From: Phoronis australis
Lineage: Eukaryota; Phoronida; Phoronidae
Direction of reading: 5' to 3'
NCBI GenBank assembly: GCA_002633005.1
Contig: NMRA01000598.1
Span: 6,198 to 70,197 of the forward strand
Length of the DNA stretch: 64,000 nt
The translations under genes and the position numbers were made by a program. This document shows, piece after piece, positions 25,253-37,000 of this stretch (its first letter is position 1; every line of letters begins with the position of its first letter). Under the pieces are notes generated by a model. It had not been told where the DNA came from, ran no database searches, and saw only the letters and a program-made list of their open reading frames with translations.

Positions 25253-25871
25253 ACACAAAAGAAAACGATTTTGAAAACTTAGAAAGCATTTAAAAAAGAA
25301 TTAAAATTTTTAACTAGTGAAATGTCACAAACAACTTGCATATTGGCCCCAAAACTGCACATAATGCGCTTAAAGAAATATAATGTTTACAGTGATGCAA
25401 ACAAACGATAGGGACATGTCAGTGAAGACAAATTCTCATTTGTTGTTTCAGTCTGATCAACGATAGTGAAGCGTTTACTGAATGTGCATTCAACAATACA
25501 TCGGGTCGCTGCTCATTAACTGTCGTCAGTACCAAACTGTTCTGTGGCTAATTAATTAAATTTCTGAAACATGCTGTTCAAAGGTCACTTATGCCCGTAA
25601 AATGTAAATAGATCCATTCTCGCGAAGTTTTATGTGGGTTTATTCCTCAAACAGGAAAGTCCTGAAGCTAATGAACAGGGCTTCAAAATTAGCCAAACAC
25701 GGAGGTTGACTTGCGGTCATACTGGAGAATGTGAAATTTGGGTCCTAGCCATCCACTAATGTTACCTTTCTGTATGCCGGTGTAAACAACGCTAGCGACG
25801 AAATCAGTATTCCTCATGTAAACAGTGGAGCGATCAAAACAAGACTCAAGTATCTCCAATGGTAACGCAGA

Positions 25872-25879
25872 TGACGTCA
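25872..25879. promoter_or_regulatory. CRE-type site TGACGTCA
   Basis: Perfect palindromic CREB/ATF site 88 bp upstream of the candidate first coding exon at 25967. Site recognition is established; use here is inference. Confidence 0.35.
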
Positions 25880-25966
25880 CTGAGTTTTACAATGACACAT
25901 TGAAACCCCGAAAAAACAGTCCCGTCGTCCAAAGTTGGCACAGAATCAAAGACGCTTTGACAGGAG

Positions 25967-26032
25967 ATGGCAGCAAAAGAGGCAAATGACGAATCTCAAG
26001 GTTACCTTCTCAGCGAAGATGAACAAGAGAAG
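25967..26032 (+). CDS. Candidate orphan first coding exon
   Basis: An ATG in good context (aggagATGG) opens 22 codons beginning MAAKEANDESQG and rich in Glu and Asp, ending at a GAG AAG / GTAGGA donor. The acidic start, the donor and a CRE 88 bp upstream resemble a real first exon. I found no partner exon with confidence; the rest of the gene may be lost, lie in a gap, or not exist. Confidence 0.2.
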
Positions 26033-26045
26033 GTAGGAAACATTT

Positions 26046-26200
26046 CATTATACCATTGTGTCTGTGATTAGTCAGTCCCATTATACGATAGTGTCTGTGA
26101 TTAGTCAGTCCCATTATACCATAGTGTCTGTGATTAGTCAGTCCCATTATACCATTGTGTCTGTGATTAGTCAGTCCCATTATACCATTGTGTCTGTCAT
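26046..26200. repeat. Tandem repeat, about five copies of 33 bp
   Basis: CATTATACCATTGTGTCTGT starts at 26046 and recurs every 33 bp (26079, 26112, 26145, 26178) with one or two substitutions. The fifth unit is truncated. Confidence 0.95.
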
Positions 26201-26612
26201 GCTATGAACATTCCCACTAAATAAGATTGGTTCTATCCCCAGTGGTTAAGGTAAACGGTGGGGTATGGAAAATTGAACTAGACCGTATTTATCCACCTTG
26301 GCTGAGTCGCGCTCGGCTCACGATCAAAGGAATGCCGCCAAGCTGCTCTAGTCATCGAGTCACGAGCGGATATGATCAGCTGATTACAATCTAGCTAGCA
26401 GACTGTACTCTTTATGGAGAGAGTTTTACGTAGTTTTTACTGTAATATTTGAAAAGAGGAGCGAAAACAAATATAAGTACAACTTTGAATTTCTCAAATC
26501 GGCCCAGGATAAGAGATTTTGCAACACAGCAACACTCACGATTACTTTCATTCGGCGCGCACTTATACAAAAATATAGGACCCAAGTTATTTAGATTTTG
26601 TAACATATGCAT

Positions 26613-26775
26613 ATAGATTATTACATGGCGAAGTCGTTATCCCCCGTTATCTAGAGCCCGAGTGGATTTTGGAGAATTATCGCCCGAGGGGCGTAAGCCC
26701 CGAGGGTGATAATTCTACAAAATCCACGAGGGCTCTAGATAAGGGGATAACGGCTGAGAACATGTAATAATCTAT
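26613..26775. mobile_element. Fold-back MITE, near-perfect 163-bp hairpin
   Basis: ATAGATTATTACATG at 26613-26627 is the exact complement of CATGTAATAATCTAT at 26761-26775. Inward, GTTATCTAGAGCCC, GTGGATTTT, GAGAATTATC and GCCCGAGG pair with their mirrored partners almost to the centre near 26694. No coding capacity. A relative lies at 20870-21017. Confidence 0.85.
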
Positions 26776-27322
26776 TTATACCACATACTAAACGAGAAAC
26801 ATTGCAATGAATCGATTTACCTTTTCTGACTCTCCACGGCTTTGTAACTACTTTCTTTGTCAGAGGACCGGGGTCGGAGGTCGTGACCTTTTAAGAAAAG
26901 CCCGGCTATTTTTGTCAAATAATGCTTTTACTCAAAACCAATTGAAAACTTAAATATTATAGAAATAAATTGAATTTATAAATTAAGGTTTACCAACTAT
27001 TATAGCTCAAAACACGTTTTTTTTTTCACGCTAAGCTTCGACCGGGAAATTATCGTCTGCTAAAGTAGGTTACCACTGGTAACTGAACATAATTCTCAAG
27101 TCAAAGATCCTGACGAGACGATACCCGCATTCAAACTAGAGATCGGTGATTTACAAGTAAGAGGACATGAGAGAAAAATTTCACCGAATTCAGATATCAT
27201 TTTTATGGAAATGATGTCTTATTTTTCGTAGCGTATAAGTACAGTACAATGCGGTTTGTTGAACGTGCGATTATTGCGCGTGCTCGTTTAAGTATTCTAT
27301 TTTCACTTTTGATGACGTCAGT

Positions 27323-27395
27323 CGCTGCGTGGTGTAGTGGCAAAGTCGGCGATCAGCAATATTAGGGTCCCTGGTTCGACCCCGTCCTCGGTTTC
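27323..27395 (+). repeat. tRNA-derived SINE head
   Basis: A perfect A box TGGTGTAGTGG (27330-27340) and a perfect B box GGTTCGACCCC (27373-27383), 32 nt apart. The acceptor stem does not close well, so a SINE head or tRNA pseudogene is preferred over a functional tRNA. Confidence 0.6.
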
Positions 27396-28032
27396 CCGCC
27401 AAATCGTTATCTCACTAGTGAGATAACTTTATGGGTTATTACACGATTGTATCTGCCATTCGACGCTAATATTGTGGTATAAATTGCAATATTCAAAATA
27501 CGTTTATTATGAATCTTACAAGCTGTAAAACGACGTTGTTAATTTCATTGTTTTCATTCATTGTCATCCGTCAAATCGGCAACTTCCGAGATGTGATCTG
27601 CGGCGTGCGCGTATGTGTACAAAACACGTGATTGTTATGTTCCTGAAGTACGAAAAATAAGACGGCTTTAACATGCCGTTATTATTGACAGGGACACGAT
27701 AAAACGAATTTGGATTTTGACTATAGTCTTGATACAGCGATCTGACTGACCACTGCGTCAGTGTCTCCGTTAGACCCAGAAATTTCACACAGCCCGGGTA
27801 GTTCATTTCGTCCCCAACATGTAGATCGAGCCTTGGACTATTAATACTCCACGGCAGAGCTATCGACAGTCGGCCTGTGCACACAAAATCTGTGAGTTAA
27901 CTAGCACTCACCTTGCACGTTACAGTCGTTTAAGTGAAAAACAATCTAGTAAACGCCATTTTCTAGCATAATCCTCCGCCTTTTGTAACAAAAAAGTCTA
28001 TCGTCGATGACCCGCACAGGCACGCTCACTCA

Positions 28033-28705
28033 CACTCATGCGCAGACGACCTTCAAAACAAACGTCACGTGACAACAGCATGTGTGTTCATCCAGAGATT
28101 TTTCTCGTGTTGTGGAATACGATGTAGCGCACATTTGGACTTAATCGCAATTAATCTGGGCCCGGTCTCTAATCTTTGTACTCGAAACGAACTCGAAACT
28201 ATTTTTTGGCAATTTCTCTGCTCCTTTTGTGCGAACCTAAGATAATTGGTTATCAGATTGTGCTTGAATACATTATAGTTTATGCATAGGAGTTTCTAGT
28301 TCAACTTTGCCCTTGAAGACCCTTATATTCGTGTTACAAACTTGAGTAAAAACTCGAAATTTCGAGTTCAAACTCGAACTTATTGCTTTAATATTGGGTT
28401 TACAAACTGTNAGATTTTTCTCTTGTTGTGGAGTACGATGTAGCGCACATTTGGACTTAATCGCAATTAATCTGGACTCCACATGAAATTTAAAAATTGT
28501 AAAACATCAGGAAGATTTCAGGTAATTTGTTGAGTCGAAACTACATTTTTATTCAAGAGTACAAATTTTCCTATTGACGATGGCGATTCAGCGGCGACGC
28601 ATCAGTCGGCAAGTTTTCGCCCTGTGATGAGCACAATTTTTTGAAAAATTATCGTAATTTGACAACGGAAGTTCATAGCAATGCACCACAATTTTGTAGA
28701 AAGAC
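28033..28705 (+). repeat. Dispersed repeat, copy 2, split at a single N (28411)
   Basis: The left part 28033-28165 and the right part 28412-28705 both align to the repeat at 24312-24672. They overlap each other: the words from AGATTTTTCTC to GCAATTAATCTGG occur twice. Between them lies unrelated sequence with the perfect 18-bp palindrome AACTCGAAATTTCGAGTT (28351-28368). The repeated overlap next to an N points to an imperfect contig join. Confidence 0.75.
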
Positions 28706-29033
28706 TGTCATAGGCTAAAATTCGTCACAAAGCGTAAATTTTATGAATCCTAGCTTCCGATTTTACCCATTTGGGAAACCGGCTTTCAACTGCCGTAGGC
28801 TACAATAAGAATCCCCTCCCCGTGAAATGATTTTTTCTAATCGTTTATTAGAGCCAATACAGTATACAGCTTTCCACCAAGGCTAGATGATACTATGACA
28901 CTATTCTTTGTTGCATTAGTAACTGGTCTTGGCTAATATTATCATTTTATGGCCTGGTCATCCATTCAGCCAAAAGTAGTTCCAGAGGTGTCTTATCAGC
29001 CAATTATTCACGCATGCTGACTCACAATAGAAG

Positions 29034-29261
29034 CCTGATAAGAGTGAAGGTGGATAAATGCGGTGTTCCTACAGTTTCTTGTTTTAGTGGATGTGTTCAC
29101 GACATGTAATAATAACCAATCAATATAAAAATAAGTTTAATGTCACTTAGCTCATGTAAATGTTTCCAAATTGAAACATTGAAAGCCTGATAAGAGTGAA
29201 GGTGGATAAATGCGGTGTTCCTACAGTTTCTTGTTTTAGTGGATGTGTTCACGACATGGCG
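29034..29261. repeat. Direct repeat of about 75 bp, 153 bp apart
   Basis: The block from AGCCTGATAAGAGTGAAGG to GTGTTCACGACATG occurs at about 29033-29107 and again at about 29186-29260, essentially identical. Confidence 0.9.
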
Positions 29262-29371
29262 GCATTGAACAGAGTAAATTAAGTAGTGGTTGACAGATAC
29301 CTTTTTGCACGATTTTTACTGATAGAACATTTGAAGATTTAGATTAAGAAGCACACCTGTGCTTAGCCTTA

Positions 29372-30472
29372 GGCAATGACCATCGCCGCTGTTGACCCGA
29401 ACCAGAGGCGATGCAGCTCCTATAGGCGCTCCATACGCCGGAAGCTTTTCGGCGAATTATGCCTCGCTCTGACTAAACCATCAAAGTCACTTTGTTATAA
29501 CTACCTTTTGCGCATAGAGGAACACCTTAGGAGGTTGTCGATGTGTTTAATTCCTTCCAACTCGAACAAATACTCCCGTTATCAAACTTTTTCTTCGAGC
29601 AGTCCCTATTTCAGTTCCCAAAATTGTGAACTCAACATTTTCACTCAGCGCACGCCAAGAGATTCTTTTAACCAGGCCGAAGGTTAGAAGTTGCAGTCCT
29701 ACCGGCGAACTTTGAAAGCTGAAGTTCCCGCCCTTTGCGTACGTGCTGCCGGGAACCAGCCGTGCATTTGCCGTGTTGTTAAACATTAAAATGTCAAATA
29801 TGTGCACAAAGACTATTAAATGTCATATCAACGGCATTTATTTTTATCAAATACAAACAATAATTCATTGAAATACAACCAGTTTCAAGTAACGCCAATT
29901 AAAGACGAGTATAAATGGTGGCATTTTGGAAACGAACATTTGAATGACAAGACTGCAGTGGCTCACCTTTGGCCTATTTAAAGATTGAGGTCATGAAGTC
30001 ACATCACCTAGCGAGCGCGGTAAAAATTGGAGCGAAATACAATCAGTTTCAAGTAACGCCAATTAAAGACAAGTATAAGTGGTGGCATTTTGGAAACGAA
30101 CATTTGACTGAAAAGACGGCAGTGGCTCACCATTGGCCTATTTAAAGATTGAGGTCATGAAGTCACATCACCTAGCGACCGCGGTAAAAATTGGAGCGTG
30201 CGCAGTATAAAAATGTTGAGTTCACGATTTTGGGAACTGAAATAGGGACTGCTCGAAGAAAAAGTTTGATAACGGGAGTATTTGTTCGAGTTGGAAGGAA
30301 TTAAACACATCAACAACCTCCTAAGGTGTTCCTCCATGCGCAAAAGGTATTTATAACAACGTGACTTTGATGGTTTCGGCAGTGCAAGGCATAATTCGCT
30401 GAAAAGCTTCCGGCGTACAGAGCGCCTCTGCATCGCCTCTGGTTCGGGCCAACAGAGGCGATGGTCATTGCC
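29372..30472 (+). mobile_element. Long-TIR DNA transposon with TA target site (Tc1/mariner-like), copy 1
   Basis: The left end GGCAATGACCATCGCC and the right end are reverse complements that extend about 280 bp inward with few mismatches. TA flanks both ends (29370-29371, 30473-30474), as for Tc1/mariner. The interior has no transposase. It holds a direct duplication of about 155 bp (units begin near 29870 and 30037, words CAGTTTCAAGTAACGCCAAT and CATCACCTAGCGA). The predicted proteins in the arms are by-products of the inverted repeat. Non-autonomous. Confidence 0.75.
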
Positions 30473-30833
30473 TACTCTCTGACTTGTGACTAGTCTTGAT
30501 CTCGGACACCAACTAGCTCTCGGTAAATGCGACCCAATTTCTCAGTAACTTTTTATACTTGTGACGTGTTGGTGAGCCAGTCCGACGGTTTTAAATCACC
30601 TGGGGTATAAAACTAAGCTGAGTTGAGCTGTCTCAAATATGCAATATGAATTCAAGGTTTAAATTTAATATTGACTACTATAACTAAATCAGTTAATGGC
30701 TGCCAGGCAATTACAAGAATTACATCGTCCTGGATGTCGCAGGCATACAGGGGCGATAGTACATCCCCACAAAAAGTTACTCATTTCAATACACAGCAAA
30801 TAAAATCAAATGAACCATACATATAGGAACATG

Positions 30834-31886
30834 CACAGGCGTCCTCAGCTTCTGATCGTCCCCAATACACTACATATAATACTACAAGGTATGACACTCC
30901 CGACTAGAAATTCCACGGGTGCTTCACTTCAGCCGTCCATAATAAATATAAAACTCAATAAATTTATACAAAACAGAGGTTCAACAAACCATGAAGAATT
31001 GTTCTTTCTCCCAATACCATTCACAGTGTCCTGTTCCGGGGACTTCGTAAGAAATTCGCAGTCAAAGAACAAAAATGTTCACAAAAAGCCCCCACACACT
31101 TTCATCGTGGGCCGCTTGAGGTCAAGGATGGTACGGAAATTGCCGGTTTGTCGCGTAAAGTCACGATGTTGATAACTCTACACTTAGCCNNNNNNNNNNN
31201 NNNNNNNNNNNNNNNNNNNNNNNNNNNNNNNNNNNNNNNNNNNNNNNNNNNNNNNNNNNNNNNNNNNNNNNNNNNNNNNNNNNNNNNNNNNNNNNNNNNN
31301 NNNNNNNNNNNNNNNNNNNNNNNNNNNNNNNNNNNNNNNNNNNNNNNNNNNNNNNNNNNNNNNNNNNNNNNNNNNNNNNNNNNNNNNNNNNNNNNNNNNN
31401 NNNNNNNNNNNNNNNNNNNNNNNNNNNNNNNNNNNNNNNNNNNNNNNNNNNNNNNNNNNNNNNNNNNNNNNNNNNNNNNNNNNNNNNNNNNNNNNNNNNN
31501 NNNNNNNNNNNNNNNNNNNNNNNNNNNNNNNNNNNNNNNNNNNNNNNNNNNNNNNNNNNNNNNNNNNNNNNNNNNNNNNNNNNNNNNNNNNNNNNNNNNN
31601 NNNNNNNNNNNNNNNNNNNNNNNNNNNNNNNNNNNNNNNNNNNNNNNNNNNNNNNNNNNNNNNNNNNNNNNNNNNNNNNNNNNNNNNNNNNNNNNNNNNN
31701 NNNNNNNNNNNNNNNNNNNNNNNNNNNNNNNNNNNNNNNNNNNNNNNNNNNNNNNNNNNNNNNNNNNNNNNNNNNNNNNNNNNNNNNNNNNNNNNNNNNN
31801 CCCGTGGAATTTCTAGTCGGGAGTGTCATACCTTGTAGTATTATATGTAGTGTATTGGGGACGATCAGAAGCTGAGGACGCCTGTG
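30834..31886. mobile_element. TIR element with 8-bp target duplication, centre in a gap
   Basis: 30834-30919 and 31801-31886 are identical reverse complements over 86 bp, with ends CACAGGCGTCC and GGACGCCTGTG. The right arm is cut by the gap, so the repeat may be longer. The direct repeat GGAACATG flanks both sides (30826-30833, 31887-31894). An 8-bp duplication fits hAT-like and a few other superfamilies; the ends do not settle which. The left interior (30920-31189) shows no transposase motif. Confidence 0.75.
31190..31800. other. Assembly gap (611 N)
   Basis: Run of N inside the TIR element above. Confidence 0.99.
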
Positions 31887-31894
31887 GGAACATG

Positions 31895-34085
31895 GAGTTA
31901 TAATTAACACATACCATGACTCTGGATACAATTTAGTCAGCAAAACTTGAACAAATTGATGAAAATCTGTTGCAGTTTGCTTGAGTTTCTCTTACTGGGT
32001 GCCATTTTGAGGAAGTTAGGTGAAATCACGCATGTTGACGAACAAAAAGTCCAAGGGACACAGATTTCAACTGATAACTTCTCATACTATTATGCAAGTG
32101 TCACGCGCAAGTGTCGCGCGCTTCGCTCAGTCTCGCGCTAGCCTTTGCCTAACTCACGTGACTCAGTTGACCTACTTAAGGTTATCGCCCGCGTGGTGAA
32201 AATGTTAACGGCAATCAAAAAAGTGGAGTTGGAATTCTTTGCCAAAGTCACCTTAATTCTCACAACTAAACTTCATCAAAGATATGTATAGAAGTAGAAA
32301 AGACCAATGAAGAAAGTAAAATCTTTTTTAGTGATAATTTTAAGTGTGGAATGCATTTTTGACGACGGAGGTGCAAACTCAAAATCGGTGACCGGATTTG
32401 GGTTACCGCCCGTTTAAAATACATGTAACGAAATGTGTACAGAAAGCGAATGGAAGTATTGTAGCCTCTAAATGCCCAACCAAGGGGCGACATGTTGCAT
32501 AAGTTAATGCAGACATGCTTCCACTGAATGAGACTCAACCAAAACCTCTGACAGAGGCTCTGATTGACTATTAGCCACTCGCTAATGGCCAATTGGCTAT
32601 CAGCTGAATGGTTAGCACTGTTGTGTTCCCTGGGAACGGAATCCCACCGCTGCCACCAAAATGTTGTGTGCCGCCCTTACCACGTTATTCTAATATATTA
32701 TATGATTATAAGACAGCTTGCCTAACTGGATATGCTCTGGTCCCAGACACAGTAAAAACACTTGGAGTGATGTGAGATGTGAGTCTGTCTCTTGCGAATC
32801 TCAAGTAGGAAGCCAGTATTTCTAAAACTACTAGAATGGCTTACCTCAGTTCAGCTTCCCTCAGCCCCTCTCAACTATACAAACTACTGTACGCAAGCTA
32901 ATATACGTATACACGTATGTACACAGTGAATATTCCAAGTCACACACACAGCAATAGCACATCTGAATCCCAAGATTTCACGGCAGCAACTCCCTAACTC
33001 TGAACTGCTGCTCTACAGGGATTCTAAAACTCCCGGGATGTGACGTAACTTCTGCGTGACGTCACTACCATAGATTCGCTGGAGCGCGGTTCACTACAGC
33101 ACGCTTCTTTTTCACGAAACAATCTAGAACCATAACAATACATGTATTCACTGCAGTCCGACACCCATATATAAACAACTACCAGGGCCGGGGGAAGAAT
33201 AATATTCACGAAAGTTTTTATAGTAGCTTATGACTTCTCACCAGCTCACTGAAACTCATGCTTCCAAGGTCAAGTCAACCTCGAGCGTAACTTTACTTTT
33301 CCCTGCTGTTACTGTTTCATATCTGAAAATAAAACTTACATTTGTTTCAATGTAATGTCTTATCGATATTTGACAAACTGTAAGTTGAGTGTGAATTCTA
33401 AGATACTGTCTTCTTCAGTTGGTTTTTAGTATTTGCAATACAGAACTGGCTTGAGTAAGCTGGAACTGATGTTGGAGGTGAGCCGAGAAAAATGCAAAAT
33501 TATGAAATATGAACATTGGCTTGTCCATAAAATTTTTTTTCTACATGGTTAGTATACTTTGGATTTCTTGAATACTCGCGACAGCTTTGATTAGGGATCT
33601 GGAACTGATGCACTGACACTACACTGTGCCATTTCATGGTCATGTCAATTCTGGATCACTTGGCAGATAACTTGTTAGGGGTCAGGCGTTTTAAATCGTG
33701 CTGGCTATAGGACTAGATTCAACCGAATCCTAAATGAACATCAAAAAAAGAACAAAACGTCAAAACAGGCCAAAGTTGATTGACAAGTTGATTTTGCTGG
33801 GTTTGCCACCAACATCCAGATTCTCAATATGTTTTGCTCAAAAATTATCTCCGGCTCCTGAAGGTAACTTTTGATGGTTGACAAATTACCCTCAAGGATT
33901 ATCAGCCCTATACTTGTGGCATACGTTGGTGGTCCAATTAAGTTGTGAGTTATGAGATGCTTATGGGGCTTTTTGTGGATAAGATACTGAAATAAACAAA
34001 AATTTGTTGTTGTTTTCATCACAAATGAGAAATCTACAATGTGTTTGAGAACTATATTCCTTTTTTCATCCAATGCCCATAGGCA
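31895..34085. other. 5' flank of SKA3
   Basis: No coding segment recognised. It contains a degenerate tRNA-like stretch at about 32596-32662 (a possible SINE head, weak) and a CRE pair at 33041-33064. The base run CTTTTTTCATCCAATGCCCATAG directly before the SKA3 ATG could be a splice acceptor, which would place the transcription start in an upstream untranslated exon. Confidence 0.35.
33041..33064. promoter_or_regulatory. Pair of CRE-type sites upstream of SKA3
   Basis: TGACGTAA at 33041-33048 and perfect TGACGTCA at 33057-33064, one kilobase before the SKA3 start codon, in a locally GC-richer segment. Plausible promoter elements; their use is inference. Confidence 0.3.
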
Positions 34086-37000
34086 ATGGCACAGAGCAAC
34101 TGCATATTCAGCCAACTAAAAAGGCTGGCTTCGACGATTGAACGTGAGCGAGAGACCTTACAGTCTGCCCTCCATAATGCTGGCGCTAGTAAGGAGGACC
34201 TGTCTAATGCTGTCATAACAATGAGGGAAATTCAGCAAGATTCAAGGAGGTTAAAGGTGAGTAACAGCCAGTGATGGTCGTCAGCATTTTAAGTTGTGTT
34301 AGGAAGATTTTTTAACTCGAGGCTGTTTGGGGGGAATTGTATGAGAGCTGTTAATGTGGGCACAACACTTACTACACGGATATACTTGGCCACTTGCCCA
34401 GTCACCACTGCGAGTCAAACAGGCACTAGGCAAATAGAAGTGTACTGGCTACTCGCATGGGTGGTAAGCAAATTTTCTAAACTCAGTTGTCCAACTGGCG
34501 ACCAGCCTTTTTACTCCTCGATACATCTCTGATACCATAGAGCGGAAGCTTTGCAATGCCTGAAAAGCTCTTACCATGCACCGCAAATGCCATACCATAC
34601 CATACACAAGAACCCTTATTGTGACAAGAAAATATGGAGATGACTTCATTTGATTTCACACCATTTGCAATGCATTCGTGGGCGTGTTACATTTAAATAT
34701 TAAAAACTTCAAAGTGTCATCTTGCACTCTACAGTAAATGATATTATGAACCTGTAACAATGTAATCTGCAGTAACACTTGCAATGTGCATGTTTTAGTG
34801 TAAAAGCCTTGCGGTGCGTGGTAAACGTTTGGTTGTAGGTCTGCTTCTCATGGTAGGAGTTCTTGCTGTGTTTGTGGTGATTTGTCATGTATGTTCTCAG
34901 TAATTCAGTCGGTCAGTCGACTGTCCAAAATTCATGTTAGTTCACGACTGTGAACTTGTATAAATCATGCTTCGTTACTGTTGTGACTCTAATGGAGGTC
35001 AGTGTATCAGTGCACTTTCTATTGAATTTGACGTGAAAATAATGAAATTAAAGCTTCTGGACCCAAGTTTGCGCAATTAGTCAAATTCAAATTAAATAGA
35101 TTTTTGTATGGGCCAGGCACGCATTTAAACGGATCATGGTCTTTGATACCAGTACAAAAAATTACCAAGTTCACTCACCATCGCATTCGTTCACATTTAA
35201 TTGACATTCCTAGAAGAATCTGCAACACTAGCATTCAAATGCCAATGACCTCTACGTGTTTGCGGAAAAATTCTAAACTTTCTGAAAACTGTTAAAATTT
35301 TGTCTAGCTTGACTGTTCCAAACAATTCGAAGCCAATCAAAAGAAAAAATTTTTCAGAAGGGCATTCAGGAAACGTTCAACTCGTTGAAGGCGGACAAAA
35401 CTTTTGACGAGCTGCTACAGCTGGTGGAGGTGGTAGTTGGCCAGGAGATTGTGCGTGAAGCTGAGGTGGAGAGTTACCTTCAGCACTACGGCTACACTCC
35501 GCATGCTGATTGGCTGGCTGGTAAGGAGCCTAGTGCACAAGAAAATGAGTTACGATGACATGAGATATGCTTTCTTGCTTCACTGTTGTGTCTGGACCAG
35601 CTATAACAATCCAGAACCTCAGAGCTCTCTGGAAGTAGTCAGTGTTGTTGAATATCTTACATACTTGTTTTACATAATCTACAGCTGGAGAAGATTTATT
35701 GTGTAAAGAAATTGATTATTCAATGATTGCAAATTTTTGTCACAGCTCACTTGTACGCCAGCATTGTTTTGATTCATTGTTAAAAGTCCATGTGCTGTAG
35801 TTCACTACCTGTATTGTACACGTTGTGGTGTTTTACAGCTGAACAAGAAAGTAAAAAGAAATCGGTGTCTAAGAAAAAGTCGGACAAAGAAAATGTTCCC
35901 CCTGTGTTATCACCAAATGTCACCAGTAGTGATAGTAAGCTGGACTCAACACTGTATCCTTTCTAATCAGACAGTGTTCGAACTATGTGGTGTTGCGACA
36001 CTTGAATTCTTTGCAGCTAATCTTATTTCATGTCATAGTGTCTGCTCATCATCTCTATGTATGTTTGGGGCCACAATTCGTGTGAGTCTGGTTCGATAAA
36101 CAGTTTTATTGTGAAACATTTTCGTTTATGTTAGTTCTATCTCAGCAGCACTTGTCGTTTAACGGTTTCAAATTTTGATAACCAGTTGGATAGCTGTTGG
36201 TCAGTGAACGAAACTGGTTCTCATGTGTCATTTACCACTGATGTATATTGAGTGTTTGACACAACAGTTCATGAGCACTTGATAAGAATTGCTCTTGTCA
36301 AAGTGCTGAAAAACATCCCTAAGAAGATGATTTGCCAGCATTTCATGCCTGGAACTGTAATAATAATAACAATAACAATAATAACGATAATAATATCAGT
36401 ACTAGCATTTAATCACTGTAGTGCACTGTACAGTAGTTTACACTTTCTAATAAGCCAAACATTGTTGTCCATCTTCCTAAACTTGACCAGTCGCACTCCT
36501 CAGAAGTCGACAAATGCCACTGAAACGGAGCGGACCAAGTCCAACAGGACTCCCACTCTTGCAGACTTTGGCATCAGTGCAGACACAATAGATGCCCTGG
36601 CCAAAGGCAGCACATCACAGATATGCTCAAGGCTACAGATGGATTTCTTAGCACCTGTATCCAGGTACACTGACGTACATTGTCAAACGGTATTTAGTGG
36701 TTGATTGATTGGTTGATTTAACTTCAATTTACTACAAAAGTAATACTATAATACAATACTGATGATCTAAGATTTTGGCCAAGGGTTGTCTTGCAAACAT
36801 CAGAGGTTGCTTGCGTTTTCTTCATTAAAGGTTGTATAGGATCCATGAAAATGGCTAAATTTAGCTAACTTTGGAACAACATATTTTGGAATGGCTAAAT
36901 GAATTCACCATATTAAATTTTCTGATACTATGCTGTGTCCACTGTTCTCCAATGTAGTTGTGAGATTAATCCACATTTACATGTGGGGTGTGGCTACCTG

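Noticed and set aside
27323-27395. Functional tRNA gene
   Set aside because: A and B boxes are perfect, but the cloverleaf, especially the acceptor stem, does not close. Kept as a SINE-like head.
29376-30433. Arginine-rich open frames on both strands with shared peptides (RRKLFGELCLAL, RRKLFSELCLAL)
   Set aside because: They are translations of the two inverted-repeat arms of the Tc1-like element, and recur at 61.8-62.1 kb for the same reason. No transposase motif.
30810-31943. Related open frames at 30810 (+) and 31161 (-) sharing RRPQLLIVPNTLHI
   Set aside because: They arise because the 86-bp arms are inverted copies; one frame runs through a gap.
35935-35940. Alternative SKA3 exon 3 donor GTAAGC
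   Set aside because: The motif is a better match to the donor consensus than the chosen site at 35954, but it leaves the wrong phase for exon 4. Only the 35954 site keeps the frame.
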